NCBI RefSeq assembly: GCF_014649815.1
Contig: NZ_BMTT01000005.1
Location: forward strand, 62,001-126,000
DNA from: Streptomyces mutabilis
GTDB lineage: Bacteria > Actinomycetota > Actinomycetes > Streptomycetales > Streptomycetaceae
Reading direction: 5' to 3'
DNA: 64,000 nucleotides
Below are positions 8,300 to 17,788 of the stretch, piece by piece. A program made the translations under genes and the position numbers. The notes under the pieces are model-generated. The model saw only the letters and a program-made list of their open reading frames with translations, did not search any database and was not told the origin of the DNA. The number at the start of each line of letters is the position of its first letter. Positions within the stretch are counted from its first letter, which is position 1.

Positions 8300-9091
8300 T
8301 CAGGGGATGCGCGCCACGCCCGCGTAGATGCCGCTCTCCTCCGGCGCGGGCGGCTCCTGGCCCTCGCCGTACCACTCGGTGGCCGTGACCAGGCCCGGCG
8401 GCAGCAGTTCCAGCCCGTCGAAGAAGCGGGCCACCTCCGCCCGCGTACGGAAGCCGAGCCGGATGCCGCCCTTGGCGTACTGGGCGATCACCAGCTCCGC
8501 CAGCTCGGGGAAGAGGTCGATCGCGGCGTGCGAGAGGACCAGGTGACTGCCCGAGGGCAGGGTCTCGACCATTTCGCGCACGATGCCGTGGGCGTCCTGC
8601 TCGTCCGGGACGAAGTGCATCAGGGCGATCAGCGACAACGCCACCGGCCGGTCGAAGTCCAGGATCTCGCGGGCGTGCCGCACGATCTCGTCCGGCTCGC
8701 GCACATCGGCCTGGATGTAGTCCGTGGCCCCCTCGGGACTGCTGACCAGCAGCGCCTCCGCGTGCCTCAGGACGATCGGGTCGTTGTCCGCGTAGACGAC
8801 CCTGGCCGCCGGCACCGTCCGCTGGACGATCTGGTGGAGGTTGGGCTCGGTGGGGATGCCCGTGCCGATGTCCAGGAACTGGTCGACGCCCCGGGCGGCG
8901 AGGTGCGCCACCGCGCGGTTCATGAACGCGCGGTTCTGGCGTGCCGCGTCCCGCGCCTCGGGAGGCAGCGTCTCGCCCACCGCCTCGTCGACCGGGTAGT
9001 TGTCCTTGCCGCCCAGCAGCCAGTCGTAGACCCGCGCCGGGTGGGCCCGGCCGGTGTCGATCCGAGGGAGCTGGGGATGGTCCGTCGTCAT
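8300..9091 (-). CDS. SAM-dependent methyltransferase, DUF574 family (copy 1)
   Basis: A 263-residue protein. The family N-terminus RVYDWLLGGKDNYPVD is clear, followed by the SAM-binding loop FLDIGTGIPT and the acidic strand VVYADNDPIV. DUF574 (S-adenosyl methyltransferase) proteins are numerous in Streptomyces and often lie beside regulators; their substrates are unknown. The ATG at 9091 is preceded by GGAG and starts MTTDHPQLPRID; the open frame continues upstream but without family similarity. A paralogue lies at 43444-44259 and shares the GGKDNYPVD block. Confidence 0.88.
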   Translation of the reverse strand: MTTDHPQLPRIDTGRAHPARVYDWLLGGKDNYPVDEAVGETLPPEARDAARQNRAFMNRAVAHLAARGVDQFLDIGTGIPTEPNLHQIVQRTVPAARVVYADNDPIVLRHAEALLVSSPEGATDYIQADVREPDEIVRHAREILDFDRPVALSLIALMHFVPDEQDAHGIVREMVETLPSGSHLVLSHAAIDLFPELAELVIAQYAKGGIRLGFRTRAEVARFFDGLELLPPGLVTATEWYGEGQEPPAPEESGIYAGVARIP

Positions 9092-9204
9092 GGCAGGCTC
9101 CGTGGTCCGGGAGGTGACGCTCGCCGCGATTTCGATCATCGTACTGCTCTGTGCGGAGGCGCCATGTGCCCCGACGACAGCGGAAGTTGAGGATCCCTCC
9201 CGGG

Positions 9205-9846
9205 TCAGGCGGCGCCCCGGCGAACGGTGCGCGGTGGACGGTACGACCACTCCCGGTCGGCGTCGGTGATCTCGCGGATCATTCGTGCCGGGGACCCAGC
9301 GACCACCACCATGGGCGGCACGTGCGCCGTGACGACGCTGCCCGCGCCGATCACCGAGCCCCGGCCGATGGTGATCCCGGGCATGATCTGGGCGCCCGAC
9401 CCGACCCACACGTCGTCCTCGATGCGCACCGGCGCCGAGAACTGCGTGCCGTCCCGGCGCAGGTCCGGGTGGACGGGATGCCCGGTGGTGCTGACGGTCA
9501 CGTGCGGGGCGAACATCACCCGGTCCCCGACGAAGACCTCGACGTCGTCGACGAGCGTGAGCCCGAAGTTGGCGTACACGTCGTCGCCCAGGTGCACCCG
9601 GTTGCCGTACGCCACGTGCAGCGGCGGCTCGATCCACACGCCCGTGCCGAGGGAGGCGAACAGTTCCTTCAACAGCGCCCGGCGGCCCTCCTCGTCGCGG
9701 GCGCCGGTGCGGTTGTAGGCGTCGGCCAGCTCCTTGCCCCGCGTCCGCTCCTCCGCCAGGCCCTCCAGACCGGGCGCGCCGTCCGCGTACAGCTCGTGCG
9801 CCGCCATCCTGCGGCGTACGTCGAGTTCGCGGGGATCGGTGGTCAT
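9205..9846 (-). CDS. Sugar O-acetyltransferase (maltose/galactoside acetyltransferase family)
   Basis: A 213-residue protein. The N-terminal helical part (about residues 1-60) is the MAC domain of maltose acetyltransferases. It is followed by the hexapeptide repeats of a left-handed beta-helix (VHLGDDVYANFGLTLVDD, then IEDDVWVGSGAQIMPG, then TIGRGSVIGAGSVVTA). The His in the TTGHPVHPD loop is the likely catalytic base. The enzyme transfers acetyl from acetyl-CoA to a sugar hydroxyl. It follows the galactan operon on the same strand, but a strong hairpin lies between them, so a link to galactan metabolism is possible but not shown. Confidence 0.88.
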   Translation of the reverse strand: MTTDPRELDVRRRMAAHELYADGAPGLEGLAEERTRGKELADAYNRTGARDEEGRRALLKELFASLGTGVWIEPPLHVAYGNRVHLGDDVYANFGLTLVDDVEVFVGDRVMFAPHVTVSTTGHPVHPDLRRDGTQFSAPVRIEDDVWVGSGAQIMPGITIGRGSVIGAGSVVTAHVPPMVVVAGSPARMIREITDADREWSYRPPRTVRRGAA

Positions 9847-9875
9847 GCCGTCTCCTTCTGTTCGTACGGGGGCCG

Positions 9876-9916
9876 GGGCCCCGTCCGCACTCCCGGTGGC
9901 CGTGCGTACGGGGCCC
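9876..9916 (-). terminator. Hairpin downstream of the galactan operon
   Basis: GGGCCCCGT and ACGGGGCCC form a 9-bp stem around a 23-base loop, 16 bases beyond the GH30 stop codon. There is no T-run, as is common in Streptomyces. It separates the GH30 gene from the acetyltransferase gene. Confidence 0.5.
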
Positions 9917-9931
9917 TACCGGCGGCAGGGA

Positions 9932-11983
9932 TCAGCCGGCGGACACGTCGGTCACCGACCAGCGCTGGTTCGCGCCGGAGTTCGGTGGCCAGGTGGTGAC
10001 GGCCGCCCCCTCGTGCGTCGCCTGGCCGCCGACTTCGAGCAGGCGGCCGGTGGCGGCGTTGACCAGGGTCCAGGTGCCGTCACCGGTGGTCGACATGATC
10101 CACTCGGTGGCCCTGTCACGCCTGCCGGTGTCGGGTTCGGCGACCGGGACGTCGTTCCGCACGGCCAGCCGTGTGCCGTCCTGCGGGTTCGTGAAGACGT
10201 AGCGGTCGCGGACGCCGGCGTCGTGACGCACCGCGCTCAGCCGCCACTGCCGGGCGCTCGTGCCGTCTCCCGCGCCGAGGACCAGGCTCCTGCCGTCGTC
10301 CGCCACGGTGACGGCCTTGCCGCTCTGCACGCCGGTCAGCGTGTAGCTGTGGCCCTTGCGGAGCAGGTGGGCGTCCTTGGCGACGCCCGAGACGCCCTTG
10401 ATCTCGAAGGAGGTCACGGACTGTGCGGGCACGGTGAAGGTGGCCGCGCGGTCGCTCACCCTGATCGGGGACCGCTTCTCCAGCTTGCCGTCCGCGCTGG
10501 TCACGACCGGGGTGACGGTGGCCCTGCGGCTGACGTCGCGGAACTTCGACAGGTCGATGGTGACCGTGCGGGCCTCGGTGGCGCGGTTGACGTGGACGAG
10601 TGAGGCGCCCTTGCCGTCGCGGGTGACGGCGGCGGCGCTGGAGGTGTCGTCGGTTTTGATCAGCCGGTCGCCGGGCTTGATGAAGTGGGTGAAGTTGCGG
10701 GCGGTGTCGAACTTGGTGTTGGTCCGGATCGGGCAGGTCTCGAGTGTGTCCTCGGCGGTGCAGTCGAACGGGATCTGTATGCTGCCCCAGTTGCCGCCCT
10801 TGTCGGACTCGCCGCCGGGCTTCATGTTGTCGTAGTCCTCGACGGGCTGCCAGAACACCCAGGCACGGGGCTCCAGTTCGCGCAGGTCGTCGACGATGTG
10901 CTGGGCGAGGCCGAGGCCGGGCCGCATGTCCTCGAAGTCCTGGCCGTCGCCCCAGTCGCCGCCGACCTCGCTCATCCACAGCGGCTTGTCCGCCGCCTTG
11001 GCGAGGTCCCGCACGGTGGTGCGCTGTCCGGTGCCGTAGGTGTGGACGTTCATCTGGTCGACGAGGGCGCGGTCGGCGGAGGAGTAGGCGCTCCAGTTCC
11101 GCGCGAAGGTACCGGGGTTGGTCTCGTCCATCGCCGAGATGTCGGCTTCGACCTTCGCCGTCTTCAGCGCGGGGGCGAGGGCCTGGAGGACCCGGCGCTG
11201 GAGCTCGGGACCCATGTGGGCCCCCTCCTGCCGGCCGCCGACGGGTTCGCCGTCCGCGCCCAGCCGCGTTCCCCAGTAGGGCGTGTTTGGCTCGTTGAAC
11301 GGGTCGACGGTGTCGACCTCGATGCCCTCGGCCTGCTCCAGCCGTTTCGTCGCACCCGCCAGATAGGCGGCGAAGTCGTCGACCGACTCGGTCTTCAGCT
11401 GGTCGGCGGAGGAGTCGAAACCGCCGGAGACGTAACCGCTGACGGTCATGAACCAGGGCGGGGAGTTGCTGAACGTCTCCCAGTGGTCGATGTCGTCCTT
11501 GATCCGCTCCACCCACCAGCGCTGGGGGGCGTCGGCGTCCTCGTTCCAGTCGGCCGGGTCGTCGGCGCTCCACCAGTCGGTGTCCTCGCGGGTGGTGTCG
11601 GCGGGGGCCTTCCACCAGCCCTCGACGGCGCCCCCGGCGCGCAGGTAGTCCTCGACGTCCGGCGCGTTGCCGCCGCCGATGTTGTAGCGGGCGATGTTCA
11701 GACCCAGACCCTCGTCGTCGAAGAGGAGCCGGGCCAGCCGCTCGCGGATCTCGGGCGGGTAGTCACCGGTGGCGTTGGCGAACCAGACCAGGCTGGTGCC
11801 CCACCCCTCGAACTCCTCCTGCTGGTAAGACGGGTCCGGCCGCACGGTGACGGAGGCGGCGGCGGAGGCGGTGGCGGAGACCGGTCCGGCCTGGGCGGGT
11901 ACGCCGATCAGGCCGGCGCCCGTGGCCAGTGCGGTCAGGACGGCGCCCGTGAGGAGGCGTCTGCTGCGGGTACGGCGTGCCAT
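9932..11983 (-). CDS. Secreted GH30 glycosidase (probable endo-beta-1,6-galactanase) with C-terminal ricin-type lectin domain
   Basis: A 683-residue exported protein with a signal peptide at residues 1-32. The GH30 domain runs from FEGWGTSLVWFAN (about 58) to about 530. The acid/base is probably Glu231 in DPFNEPNTPYWG and the nucleophile Glu339 in LWMSEVGGDWG. The pattern resembles the GH30 branch containing Streptomyces endo-beta-1,6-galactanases, which attack arabinogalactan side chains. The last 150 residues form a beta-trefoil lectin with repeated Q/E-W motifs (ARQWRL, ATEWIM, NQRWSV). It lies 133 bp after the GH42 gene on the same strand. Together with the ABC importer this gives secretion, cleavage, uptake and hydrolysis in one locus. 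Activity on another beta-1,6-linked glycan cannot be excluded. Confidence 0.87.
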   Translation of the reverse strand: MARRTRSRRLLTGAVLTALATGAGLIGVPAQAGPVSATASAAASVTVRPDPSYQQEEFEGWGTSLVWFANATGDYPPEIRERLARLLFDDEGLGLNIARYNIGGGNAPDVEDYLRAGGAVEGWWKAPADTTREDTDWWSADDPADWNEDADAPQRWWVERIKDDIDHWETFSNSPPWFMTVSGYVSGGFDSSADQLKTESVDDFAAYLAGATKRLEQAEGIEVDTVDPFNEPNTPYWGTRLGADGEPVGGRQEGAHMGPELQRRVLQALAPALKTAKVEADISAMDETNPGTFARNWSAYSSADRALVDQMNVHTYGTGQRTTVRDLAKAADKPLWMSEVGGDWGDGQDFEDMRPGLGLAQHIVDDLRELEPRAWVFWQPVEDYDNMKPGGESDKGGNWGSIQIPFDCTAEDTLETCPIRTNTKFDTARNFTHFIKPGDRLIKTDDTSSAAAVTRDGKGASLVHVNRATEARTVTIDLSKFRDVSRRATVTPVVTSADGKLEKRSPIRVSDRAATFTVPAQSVTSFEIKGVSGVAKDAHLLRKGHSYTLTGVQSGKAVTVADDGRSLVLGAGDGTSARQWRLSAVRHDAGVRDRYVFTNPQDGTRLAVRNDVPVAEPDTGRRDRATEWIMSTTGDGTWTLVNAATGRLLEVGGQATHEGAAVTTWPPNSGANQRWSVTDVSAG

Positions 11984-12116
11984 CGTGTGCTCCCAACTGG
12001 AGGGTGTGGACGCTGCGGTGGCCCCTGCCGCCCGGCTCGGGGCAGCGGGGACGGCCCCGGAGCGGACGCGTGCCGCTCCGGGGAGAAGAGGGGGTGGTCG
12101 CGGGGGTGGTACGCCC

Positions 12117-14162
12117 TCAGTCGGTGGGCGTGCGCAGGACGGCGACGCCTCGACCCGCGAGGACCACGGCGTCCTCCTCGCCGGTGTCGCCCACCAGGAC
12201 CTCTCCGGTGAGCCCCGGGACGGTCACGGTCTCGTCGGTCCGGTTGACCAGGAACAGGAACCGTCCGCCCGGGCCGCGGCGCACGGTGGCCTCGACCCGG
12301 CCGCGCGCCTCGGCGGGCAGGTCGCTCGTCACGCCGGCCGGCTCCAGCAGCCCCGGCAGCAGGGACGCGAGCCCCTCGGCGCCGAGCCGGGTGGAGACGT
12401 AGGCGGCCGATCCGCGGCCCGTCGGGCGCCGGGTGACGGCCGGACGGCCCGCGTGGACCCCGCTGCGGTAGTGGGCCAGGACCTCGGTCTCCGGCGCGGT
12501 CACGGAGATCCGGTCGGTCCACAGACCGCCGGTGCCCGCGCCGTCCAGCTCCACCGTCTCACCGGCGGCCAGCGGGCCGAACTCCTCGATGCGGATGCCG
12601 AGCAGGTCCCGCAGGGCGCCCGGGTAGCCGCCGAGCCACACGTGGTCGTTCTCGTCGACGATGCCGGAGAAGTACGTGGTGACCAGGTGCCCGCCCTGCT
12701 CCGCGTACCGGGTGAGGTCCTTGGCCAGCTCGGCCGGCACCAGGTGCAGCACGGGCGCGATCACCACCCGGTGACGGCTCAGGTCGGCACCGGTGGGGAC
12801 CACGTCGGCGCGGATGCCGAGGGTGAGCAGTGCCGAGTACCAGTCCAGTGCCTCCCGGTGGTAGTCGAGCAGCGAGGTGGGGTGCGAGTCCTGCTCGCTC
12901 GCCCACCACGACTCCCAGTCGAAGAGGATGCCGACCTCGGCGGGCTCCCGCTCGGCACCGGCGACCGGCGCCAGCGTCTTCAGCGTGTCGCCCAGCGCGG
13001 TGACCGCGCGGAACAGGTCGCTGTCCGCGCCGGCGTGCGGGACCATCGCAGAGTGGTACTTCTCGGCGCCCGCCGCCGACTGACGCCACTGGAAGAAGCA
13101 GACCGCGTCGGCGCCGTGCGCTACGTGCGTCAGCGAGTCCCGGGCCAGCTCGCCCGGCTTCTTGGCGAGGTTGACGGGCTGCCAGTTCACGGCGCTGGTG
13201 GAGTGCTCCATCAGGAACCAGGGCCGGCCGCCCGCGATGCCGCTGGTGAGGTTCGCCGAGAACGACAGCTCGTCGCGGTCCCGGGGGCTCGGCACCACGT
13301 AGTGGTCGTTGGCGACGAAGTCCACCTCGGCGGCCCAGTCCGCGTAGTTCATGCCTTTGGTGCCGGGCATCACCATGAAGTTGGTGGTGACGGGGACGTC
13401 GGGCGTGAGTTCACGCAGGATCTCGCGCTCCGCGCGCAGGTGGTCCTTGAGGGCGTCCGACGAGAAGCGCTTGAAGTCGAGCTGCTGCGTCGGGTTCGGG
13501 TGGGAGGCGGCCAGCCGCGGCGGCAGGATCTGCTCCCAGTCGCTGTAGCGCTGCGACCAGAACGCCGTGCCCCAGGCGTGGTTGAGGGCGTCCAGGGTGG
13601 CGTACCGCCCGCGCAGCCAGACCCGGAAGGCGCGCGCCGCGTCGTCGGAGTAGTCGTAGACGTTGTGGCAGCCCAGTTCGTTGTTGACGTGCCAGGCGAC
13701 CAGGGCCGGGTGGCCGGCGTAGCGGGTCGCCAGCTCGCGGACCAGGCGCAGGGCGTGCTCGCGGAAGACCGGTGAGGTCGGGCGCCAGTGCTGGCGGGCT
13801 CCCGGCCACAGGGTCTCCCCGCGGTCGGTGACCGGAAGGATCTCCGGGTGCGCGGCGCTCAGCCACGGCGGGGGAGAGGCGGTGGCGGTGGCCAGGTCGA
13901 CGCCCACGCCGTTGTGGTGCAGCAGGTCCATGACGTCGTCGAGCCAGCCGAAGTCCCAGGCGTCCGGGCCCGGCTGGAGGCGGGCCCAGGAGAAGATGCC
14001 CACGGAGACGACGTTGACGCCGGCCTGGCGCATCAGCCGCACGTCCTCCTCCCACACCTCCCTGGGCCACTGCTCGGGGTTGTAGTCGGCGCCGAAGGCG
14101 AGACGGGGGGCGGGCGCGCCGTCCGGCCCGCGGCGAAGGCGGGACAGGAGGGTGGAGATCAT
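12117..14162 (-). CDS. Cytoplasmic beta-galactosidase, GH42
   Basis: A 681-residue enzyme without a signal peptide. The N-terminal GH42 barrel begins FGADYNPEQWP. Glu162 in WHVNNELGCHN is the expected acid/base and Glu319 in WFLMEHSTS the nucleophile. A trimerisation domain and a small beta domain follow. GH42 enzymes split beta-galactosides after import, so it should process galacto-oligosaccharides delivered by the neighbouring ABC system. The ATG at 14162 is preceded by GGAAGG; the frame is open further upstream but that part overlaps the binding-protein gene and has no GH42 similarity. Confidence 0.93.
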   Translation of the reverse strand: MISTLLSRLRRGPDGAPAPRLAFGADYNPEQWPREVWEEDVRLMRQAGVNVVSVGIFSWARLQPGPDAWDFGWLDDVMDLLHHNGVGVDLATATASPPPWLSAAHPEILPVTDRGETLWPGARQHWRPTSPVFREHALRLVRELATRYAGHPALVAWHVNNELGCHNVYDYSDDAARAFRVWLRGRYATLDALNHAWGTAFWSQRYSDWEQILPPRLAASHPNPTQQLDFKRFSSDALKDHLRAEREILRELTPDVPVTTNFMVMPGTKGMNYADWAAEVDFVANDHYVVPSPRDRDELSFSANLTSGIAGGRPWFLMEHSTSAVNWQPVNLAKKPGELARDSLTHVAHGADAVCFFQWRQSAAGAEKYHSAMVPHAGADSDLFRAVTALGDTLKTLAPVAGAEREPAEVGILFDWESWWASEQDSHPTSLLDYHREALDWYSALLTLGIRADVVPTGADLSRHRVVIAPVLHLVPAELAKDLTRYAEQGGHLVTTYFSGIVDENDHVWLGGYPGALRDLLGIRIEEFGPLAAGETVELDGAGTGGLWTDRISVTAPETEVLAHYRSGVHAGRPAVTRRPTGRGSAAYVSTRLGAEGLASLLPGLLEPAGVTSDLPAEARGRVEATVRRGPGGRFLFLVNRTDETVTVPGLTGEVLVGDTGEEDAVVLAGRGVAVLRTPTD

Positions 14163-14266
14163 GGCGGTCCTTCCGGTGTGGTGCGTGCGGTACGGGGGTG
14201 GCGGTGCGTGTCGCGCGCCGCCACCCGCGGGCCGCCGCATCGTGTGCTGCGTCAGCTGCTGCTCGG

Positions 14267-15607
14267 CTACTTCTCGACGGTGAAGCCCTGCTCGGTGCCG
14301 TACTTGACCGACGCCTCCTGCCAGGACCTCAGGCCCTCGCTCAACGTGGTGTCCGAGACGTAGGCCTTGCCGACGGTGTCGTTGAAGATCGAGTTGGCGT
14401 ACACCTGGTAGGGCAGGTACGACCAGTCGTCGGCGACGTTCGCGGCCGACTCGGCGAAGATCTTGTTGGCCTTCTGGCCGCCGAAGTAGGGGAAAGCGGT
14501 GTCCTGGAACTCCGTGGACCGCAGGTCCGCCGTGGTCGCCGGGAAGGCGCCGTTGTCCAGGCGGGTCTGCACGCCGTCGCCGGCGTTGGCGTACTCGACG
14601 AAGGCGTACGCCAGTGCCTCGTTCCTGCCCAGCTCCGGCAGGGCCAGCGCGCTGCCGCCGTTCTCCGCGCTCGCCTGGGCTCCCGCGGTCCACTGCGGCA
14701 GCGGGGCGACACGCCAGTCACCGGCGGCGTCCTTCACGCCCGAGGCGAGGTTGGCGGGCATCCAGGCGCCGGTGACGAGCGTCGCGATGGTGCCGTCGCC
14801 GAGGCCCTTGTACCAGTCGTCGGTCCAGTTGGTGACGGGGGCGAGCAGCTTCTCGTCGATGAGCTTCTGCCAGGTGTCGGTGAACGTCTTCGCGCCCTGG
14901 TCGGAGAAGTCGACCTTCACCTTGGTGCCGTCGACCGTGTAGGGGCGCGAACCGGCCTGCCAGAGCATGCTGGTGGCGAACCCGGCGTCGCCGGCGTCGG
15001 CGGTGATGTACGCCTTCGGGTCGGCCTTGCGCAGTTCGCGGGCGGCGTCCAGGTACTCGGCCCAGGTGGTGGGAACCTCGATGTCGTACTCGTCGAATAC
15101 CTTCTCGTTGTAGAACAGCGCCATCGGACCGGAGTCCATCGGCAGGGCGTAAACGCCGTCGCCGCCGGCCTTCACACCGTTCCACGGGCCGGGGGAGAAC
15201 GTGCCGGAGAGCTTGTCGGCGCCGAAGCCCTTGAGGTCGGTGAGCTGCTCGGTCAGCGCGTACTGGCCCATCGCGTAGTACTCGATCTGCGCGACGTCGG
15301 GGACGCCCTTCTTCGCCGATATGGCGTTCTGCAGCGCCGTGTACTGGTCCGCGTTGGTGCCCGCGTTGACGAGGTTCACCTTCACGCCGGGGTGCTTCTT
15401 CTCGAAGTCGGCGGCGACCTGCTTCAGCGTGGGCTCCCACGCCCAGACCGTGAGGGTGCCTCCCTCCTTCAGGGCGGCCTGGATGTCCTCCTGGGAGACC
15501 GCCTTCCGGCTCGACCCCCCGTCGTCCGAACCGCAGGCGGTCGCCCCCAGGGCGAGGGCGCAGACGAGGCCGATGCCGCGCAGCAGGCGGCGCGAGTGCT
15601 TGTGCAT
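14267..15607 (-). CDS. Sugar ABC transporter substrate-binding lipoprotein (family 1)
   Basis: A 446-residue protein with a lipoprotein signal ending ALGATAC (Cys25). The mature part has the family 1 extracellular binding protein pattern: KHPGVKVNLVNAG near the start, ALPMDSGPMALFYN in the middle, and LVTGAWMP later. It should bind galacto-oligosaccharides, judged from the GH42 and GH30 neighbours. It comes third, after both permease genes; in most sugar ABC operons the binding protein is first. There is no ATPase gene, which is normal for Streptomyces, where a shared MsiK-type ATPase serves many sugar importers. Confidence 0.92.
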   Translation of the reverse strand: MHKHSRRLLRGIGLVCALALGATACGSDDGGSSRKAVSQEDIQAALKEGGTLTVWAWEPTLKQVAADFEKKHPGVKVNLVNAGTNADQYTALQNAISAKKGVPDVAQIEYYAMGQYALTEQLTDLKGFGADKLSGTFSPGPWNGVKAGGDGVYALPMDSGPMALFYNEKVFDEYDIEVPTTWAEYLDAARELRKADPKAYITADAGDAGFATSMLWQAGSRPYTVDGTKVKVDFSDQGAKTFTDTWQKLIDEKLLAPVTNWTDDWYKGLGDGTIATLVTGAWMPANLASGVKDAAGDWRVAPLPQWTAGAQASAENGGSALALPELGRNEALAYAFVEYANAGDGVQTRLDNGAFPATTADLRSTEFQDTAFPYFGGQKANKIFAESAANVADDWSYLPYQVYANSIFNDTVGKAYVSDTTLSEGLRSWQEASVKYGTEQGFTVEK

Positions 15608-15697
15608 GGGCGAGCTTCCACTTCTTCGTGGGCCGGGACCGGCACCGTTGTGGGTCGGAGGGCAGGGACGGACAGGACGGACGGGCAGGGGAGGGGG

Positions 15698-16651
15698 CTA
15701 CTCCTTGACGCTTCCGGCGGCCAGTCCGGACTGCCAGTACCTCTGGAGCAGCAGGAAGGCGGCGATCAGCGGCAGGACGGTGATGAGCGACCCGGTGACG
15801 ACCAGGTTGAAGACCGCCTCGCCGCCCGCGGTCGCGGCCTGTGCGTTCCAGCTGTTCAGGCCCAGGGTCAGCGGATACCAGTCGGGGTCCTTGAGCATGA
15901 CCAGCGGCAGGAAGTAGTTGTTCCAGGTCGCGACCATGGTGAACAGCAGGACGGTCACGATGCCGGGCGCCAGTAGCGGCAGCGCGACCCGGAAGAAGGT
16001 GCGCACCTCGCCGGCGCCGTCGATGCGGGCGGCCTCCATCAGCTCGGTCGGGATGGCCTCGCTCGCGAACACCCACATCAGATACAGGCCGAACGGCGAG
16101 ATCAGCGACGGGATGATCACCGCCCAAGGGGTATTGGTGAGCCCCATTTTGCTGAACATCAGGAAGGTCGGTACCGCCAGCGCCGTACCCGGCACGGCCA
16201 CCGCGCCGATGACCACGGCGAAGACGGCCCGGCGACCGGGGAAGTCGAACTTGGCCAGCGCGTAACCGCCCAACACCGCGAGGAAGGTGGCCCCTCCCGC
16301 GCCCAGACCCACGTACAGCAGGGTGTTGAGCAGCCAGCGTGTGAACACGCCGTCGTCGTAGGTGAACGTCTGGCTGACGTTCTCCCACAGCGCGAAGTCG
16401 TCGTCGAACCACAGGCCGAAGGAACGGGACAGCCCGGCCTGCGTTTTGGTGGCGCTGACGGCCAGCCAGATCAGCGGCACCAGGCTGTACAGCAGCACGA
16501 GCGAGGTGAGCAGGGTCAGCAGGACGCTGCGCCGGGGCTTGTCCGCGGAGTGCCGGCGCCGGGGTGCGCGCAGCCGGGGCGGCGCGGAGCCCGGGGTGCC
16601 GGCGGGCTCGGCCGCGGAACGGTCGGTGACGGTGACGGCAGGGCTGGTCAT
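15698..16651 (-). CDS. Sugar ABC transporter permease (MalG type)
   Basis: A 317-residue permease with about six membrane helices after a cytoplasmic leader of some 40 residues. The EAA loop reads MEAARIDGAGEVRTFFRVAL, the contact site for the ATPase. Its ATG lies 6 bases beyond the stop of the MalF-type gene, so the two are surely co-transcribed. It forms the second half of the importer channel. Confidence 0.92.
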   Translation of the reverse strand: MTSPAVTVTDRSAAEPAGTPGSAPPRLRAPRRRHSADKPRRSVLLTLLTSLVLLYSLVPLIWLAVSATKTQAGLSRSFGLWFDDDFALWENVSQTFTYDDGVFTRWLLNTLLYVGLGAGGATFLAVLGGYALAKFDFPGRRAVFAVVIGAVAVPGTALAVPTFLMFSKMGLTNTPWAVIIPSLISPFGLYLMWVFASEAIPTELMEAARIDGAGEVRTFFRVALPLLAPGIVTVLLFTMVATWNNYFLPLVMLKDPDWYPLTLGLNSWNAQAATAGGEAVFNLVVTGSLITVLPLIAAFLLLQRYWQSGLAAGSVKE

Positions 16652-16657
16652 CGCTGC

Positions 16658-17584
16658 TCACACTCCCTTGCGCATGCCGCGCAGCTGGACGACGTAGGCG
16701 ATGACCATGGTGATCAGCCCCATGACGATGGCCACCGTCGCGGAGTGGTTGTGCTGCTGGCCGTTGAAGGAGAGCGAGTACGTGTAGAAGTTCGGCGTGT
16801 AGTCGGTCGTGATGGCGTTGGGCGCGAGCGGCTGGAGGATGTTGGGCTCGTTGAAGAGCTGGAAACTGCCGATGATCGAGAAGATCGTCGCGATCACCAG
16901 GGCGCCGCGGATGGCCGGGAGCTTGATCGCCGTGATCACGCGGATCTGGCCGGCGCCGTCGATCTGTGCCGCCTCGTACAGCGAGTGCGGGATCACGCGC
17001 AGCGCCGAGTAGAAGATCAGCATGTTGTAGCCGACGAACTCCCAGGTCACGATGTTGCCGATGGAGGCGAGCACCAGGTCGGGGGAGAGCGGGTCGGGCA
17101 GCGAGACGCCGAAGGCGCTGTTGATGTCGCCGACCAGGCCGAACCGGGTGCCGTACATGAAGCCCCACATCAGGGTGGCCACCACGGCGGGCACGGCGTA
17201 CGGAAGAAAGATCGAGATGCGGAAGAAGTCCCGGCCGTACAGGCGTCCGCTGTCCAGTGCCAGGGCCACCAGCAGCGCGATGCCGAGCATGATCGGCACC
17301 TGTACGGCCAGGAAGAGCGACACCCGGCCGAGCGCGGCCCAGAACCGGTCGTCCTTCAGGGCCTGGGTGTAGTTGTCCAGGCCGACGAAGGTCGTGCCGC
17401 CGATCAACTGGTCGCGGAAGAGGCTGAGGTAGACCGAGTACGCGATCGGCGCGAGGAAGACCAGGGCGAACACGGCCACGAAGGGACCGAGGAAGCCCCA
17501 CCCCGTCCAAGAGCGGCGGTCCCGCCTGGCCCGGTGCGGGGCCGGCCGCGGTGCGGCGGCGGCCGGCGGTTGCAGCGTCGACAT
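16658..17584 (-). CDS. Sugar ABC transporter permease (MalF type)
   Basis: A 308-residue permease and first gene of the galactan operon. It has about six membrane helices and the EAA loop YEAAQIDGAGQIRVITAIKL. The start at 17584 (MSTLQPPAAA) has GAGGAA 7 bases upstream. A longer open frame would run through the two operator palindromes and is rejected. The operators lie 38 and 95 bp upstream of this start, so the operon should be held off by the LacI-type protein encoded divergently and released by a galactan-derived sugar. Confidence 0.92.
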   Translation of the reverse strand: MSTLQPPAAAAPRPAPHRARRDRRSWTGWGFLGPFVAVFALVFLAPIAYSVYLSLFRDQLIGGTTFVGLDNYTQALKDDRFWAALGRVSLFLAVQVPIMLGIALLVALALDSGRLYGRDFFRISIFLPYAVPAVVATLMWGFMYGTRFGLVGDINSAFGVSLPDPLSPDLVLASIGNIVTWEFVGYNMLIFYSALRVIPHSLYEAAQIDGAGQIRVITAIKLPAIRGALVIATIFSIIGSFQLFNEPNILQPLAPNAITTDYTPNFYTYSLSFNGQQHNHSATVAIVMGLITMVIAYVVQLRGMRKGV

Positions 17585-17621
17585 TGTCGTTCCTCGCTCG
17601 TCCAGGTACGGGAGCATCAGT

Positions 17622-17637
17622 ATGTTTGCGTAAACAT
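17622..17637. promoter_or_regulatory. LacI-family operator, proximal (near-perfect palindrome)
   Basis: The bases are ATGTTTGCGTAAACAT. It differs from the distal copy at one base and has the central CG typical of LacI-family sites. It lies 38 bp upstream of the permease start. Confidence 0.82.
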
Positions 17638-17678
17638 CACGCCGCGCGAAGTGCGGTCCTGAGCGGTGGCAGGCTGTT

Positions 17679-17694
17679 ATGTTTACGTAAACAT
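17679..17694. promoter_or_regulatory. LacI-family operator, distal (perfect palindrome)
   Basis: The bases are ATGTTTACGTAAACAT, a perfect 16-bp palindrome whose start is 57 bp from the start of the proximal copy. It lies 95 bp upstream of the LacI-type gene start, so it could control both divergent units. Confidence 0.85.
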
Positions 17695-17788
17695 TTGATG
17701 GCGGCATGTCTACACTGCCCCGTGGAGGACGGTCAAGGGTCCTTCGCGAACCGGGACTCGGACGGCTGCGGAGAGGTGGCGGACGCAA

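Noticed and set aside
6701-9190. 829-codon plus-strand frame
   Set aside because: It spans three genes on both strands and has no recognisable domain; typical GC-bias artefact.
14718-17510. 930-codon minus-strand frame across the sugar ABC genes
   Set aside because: It is an off-frame reading of both permeases and the binding protein; Arg/Pro-rich without motifs.
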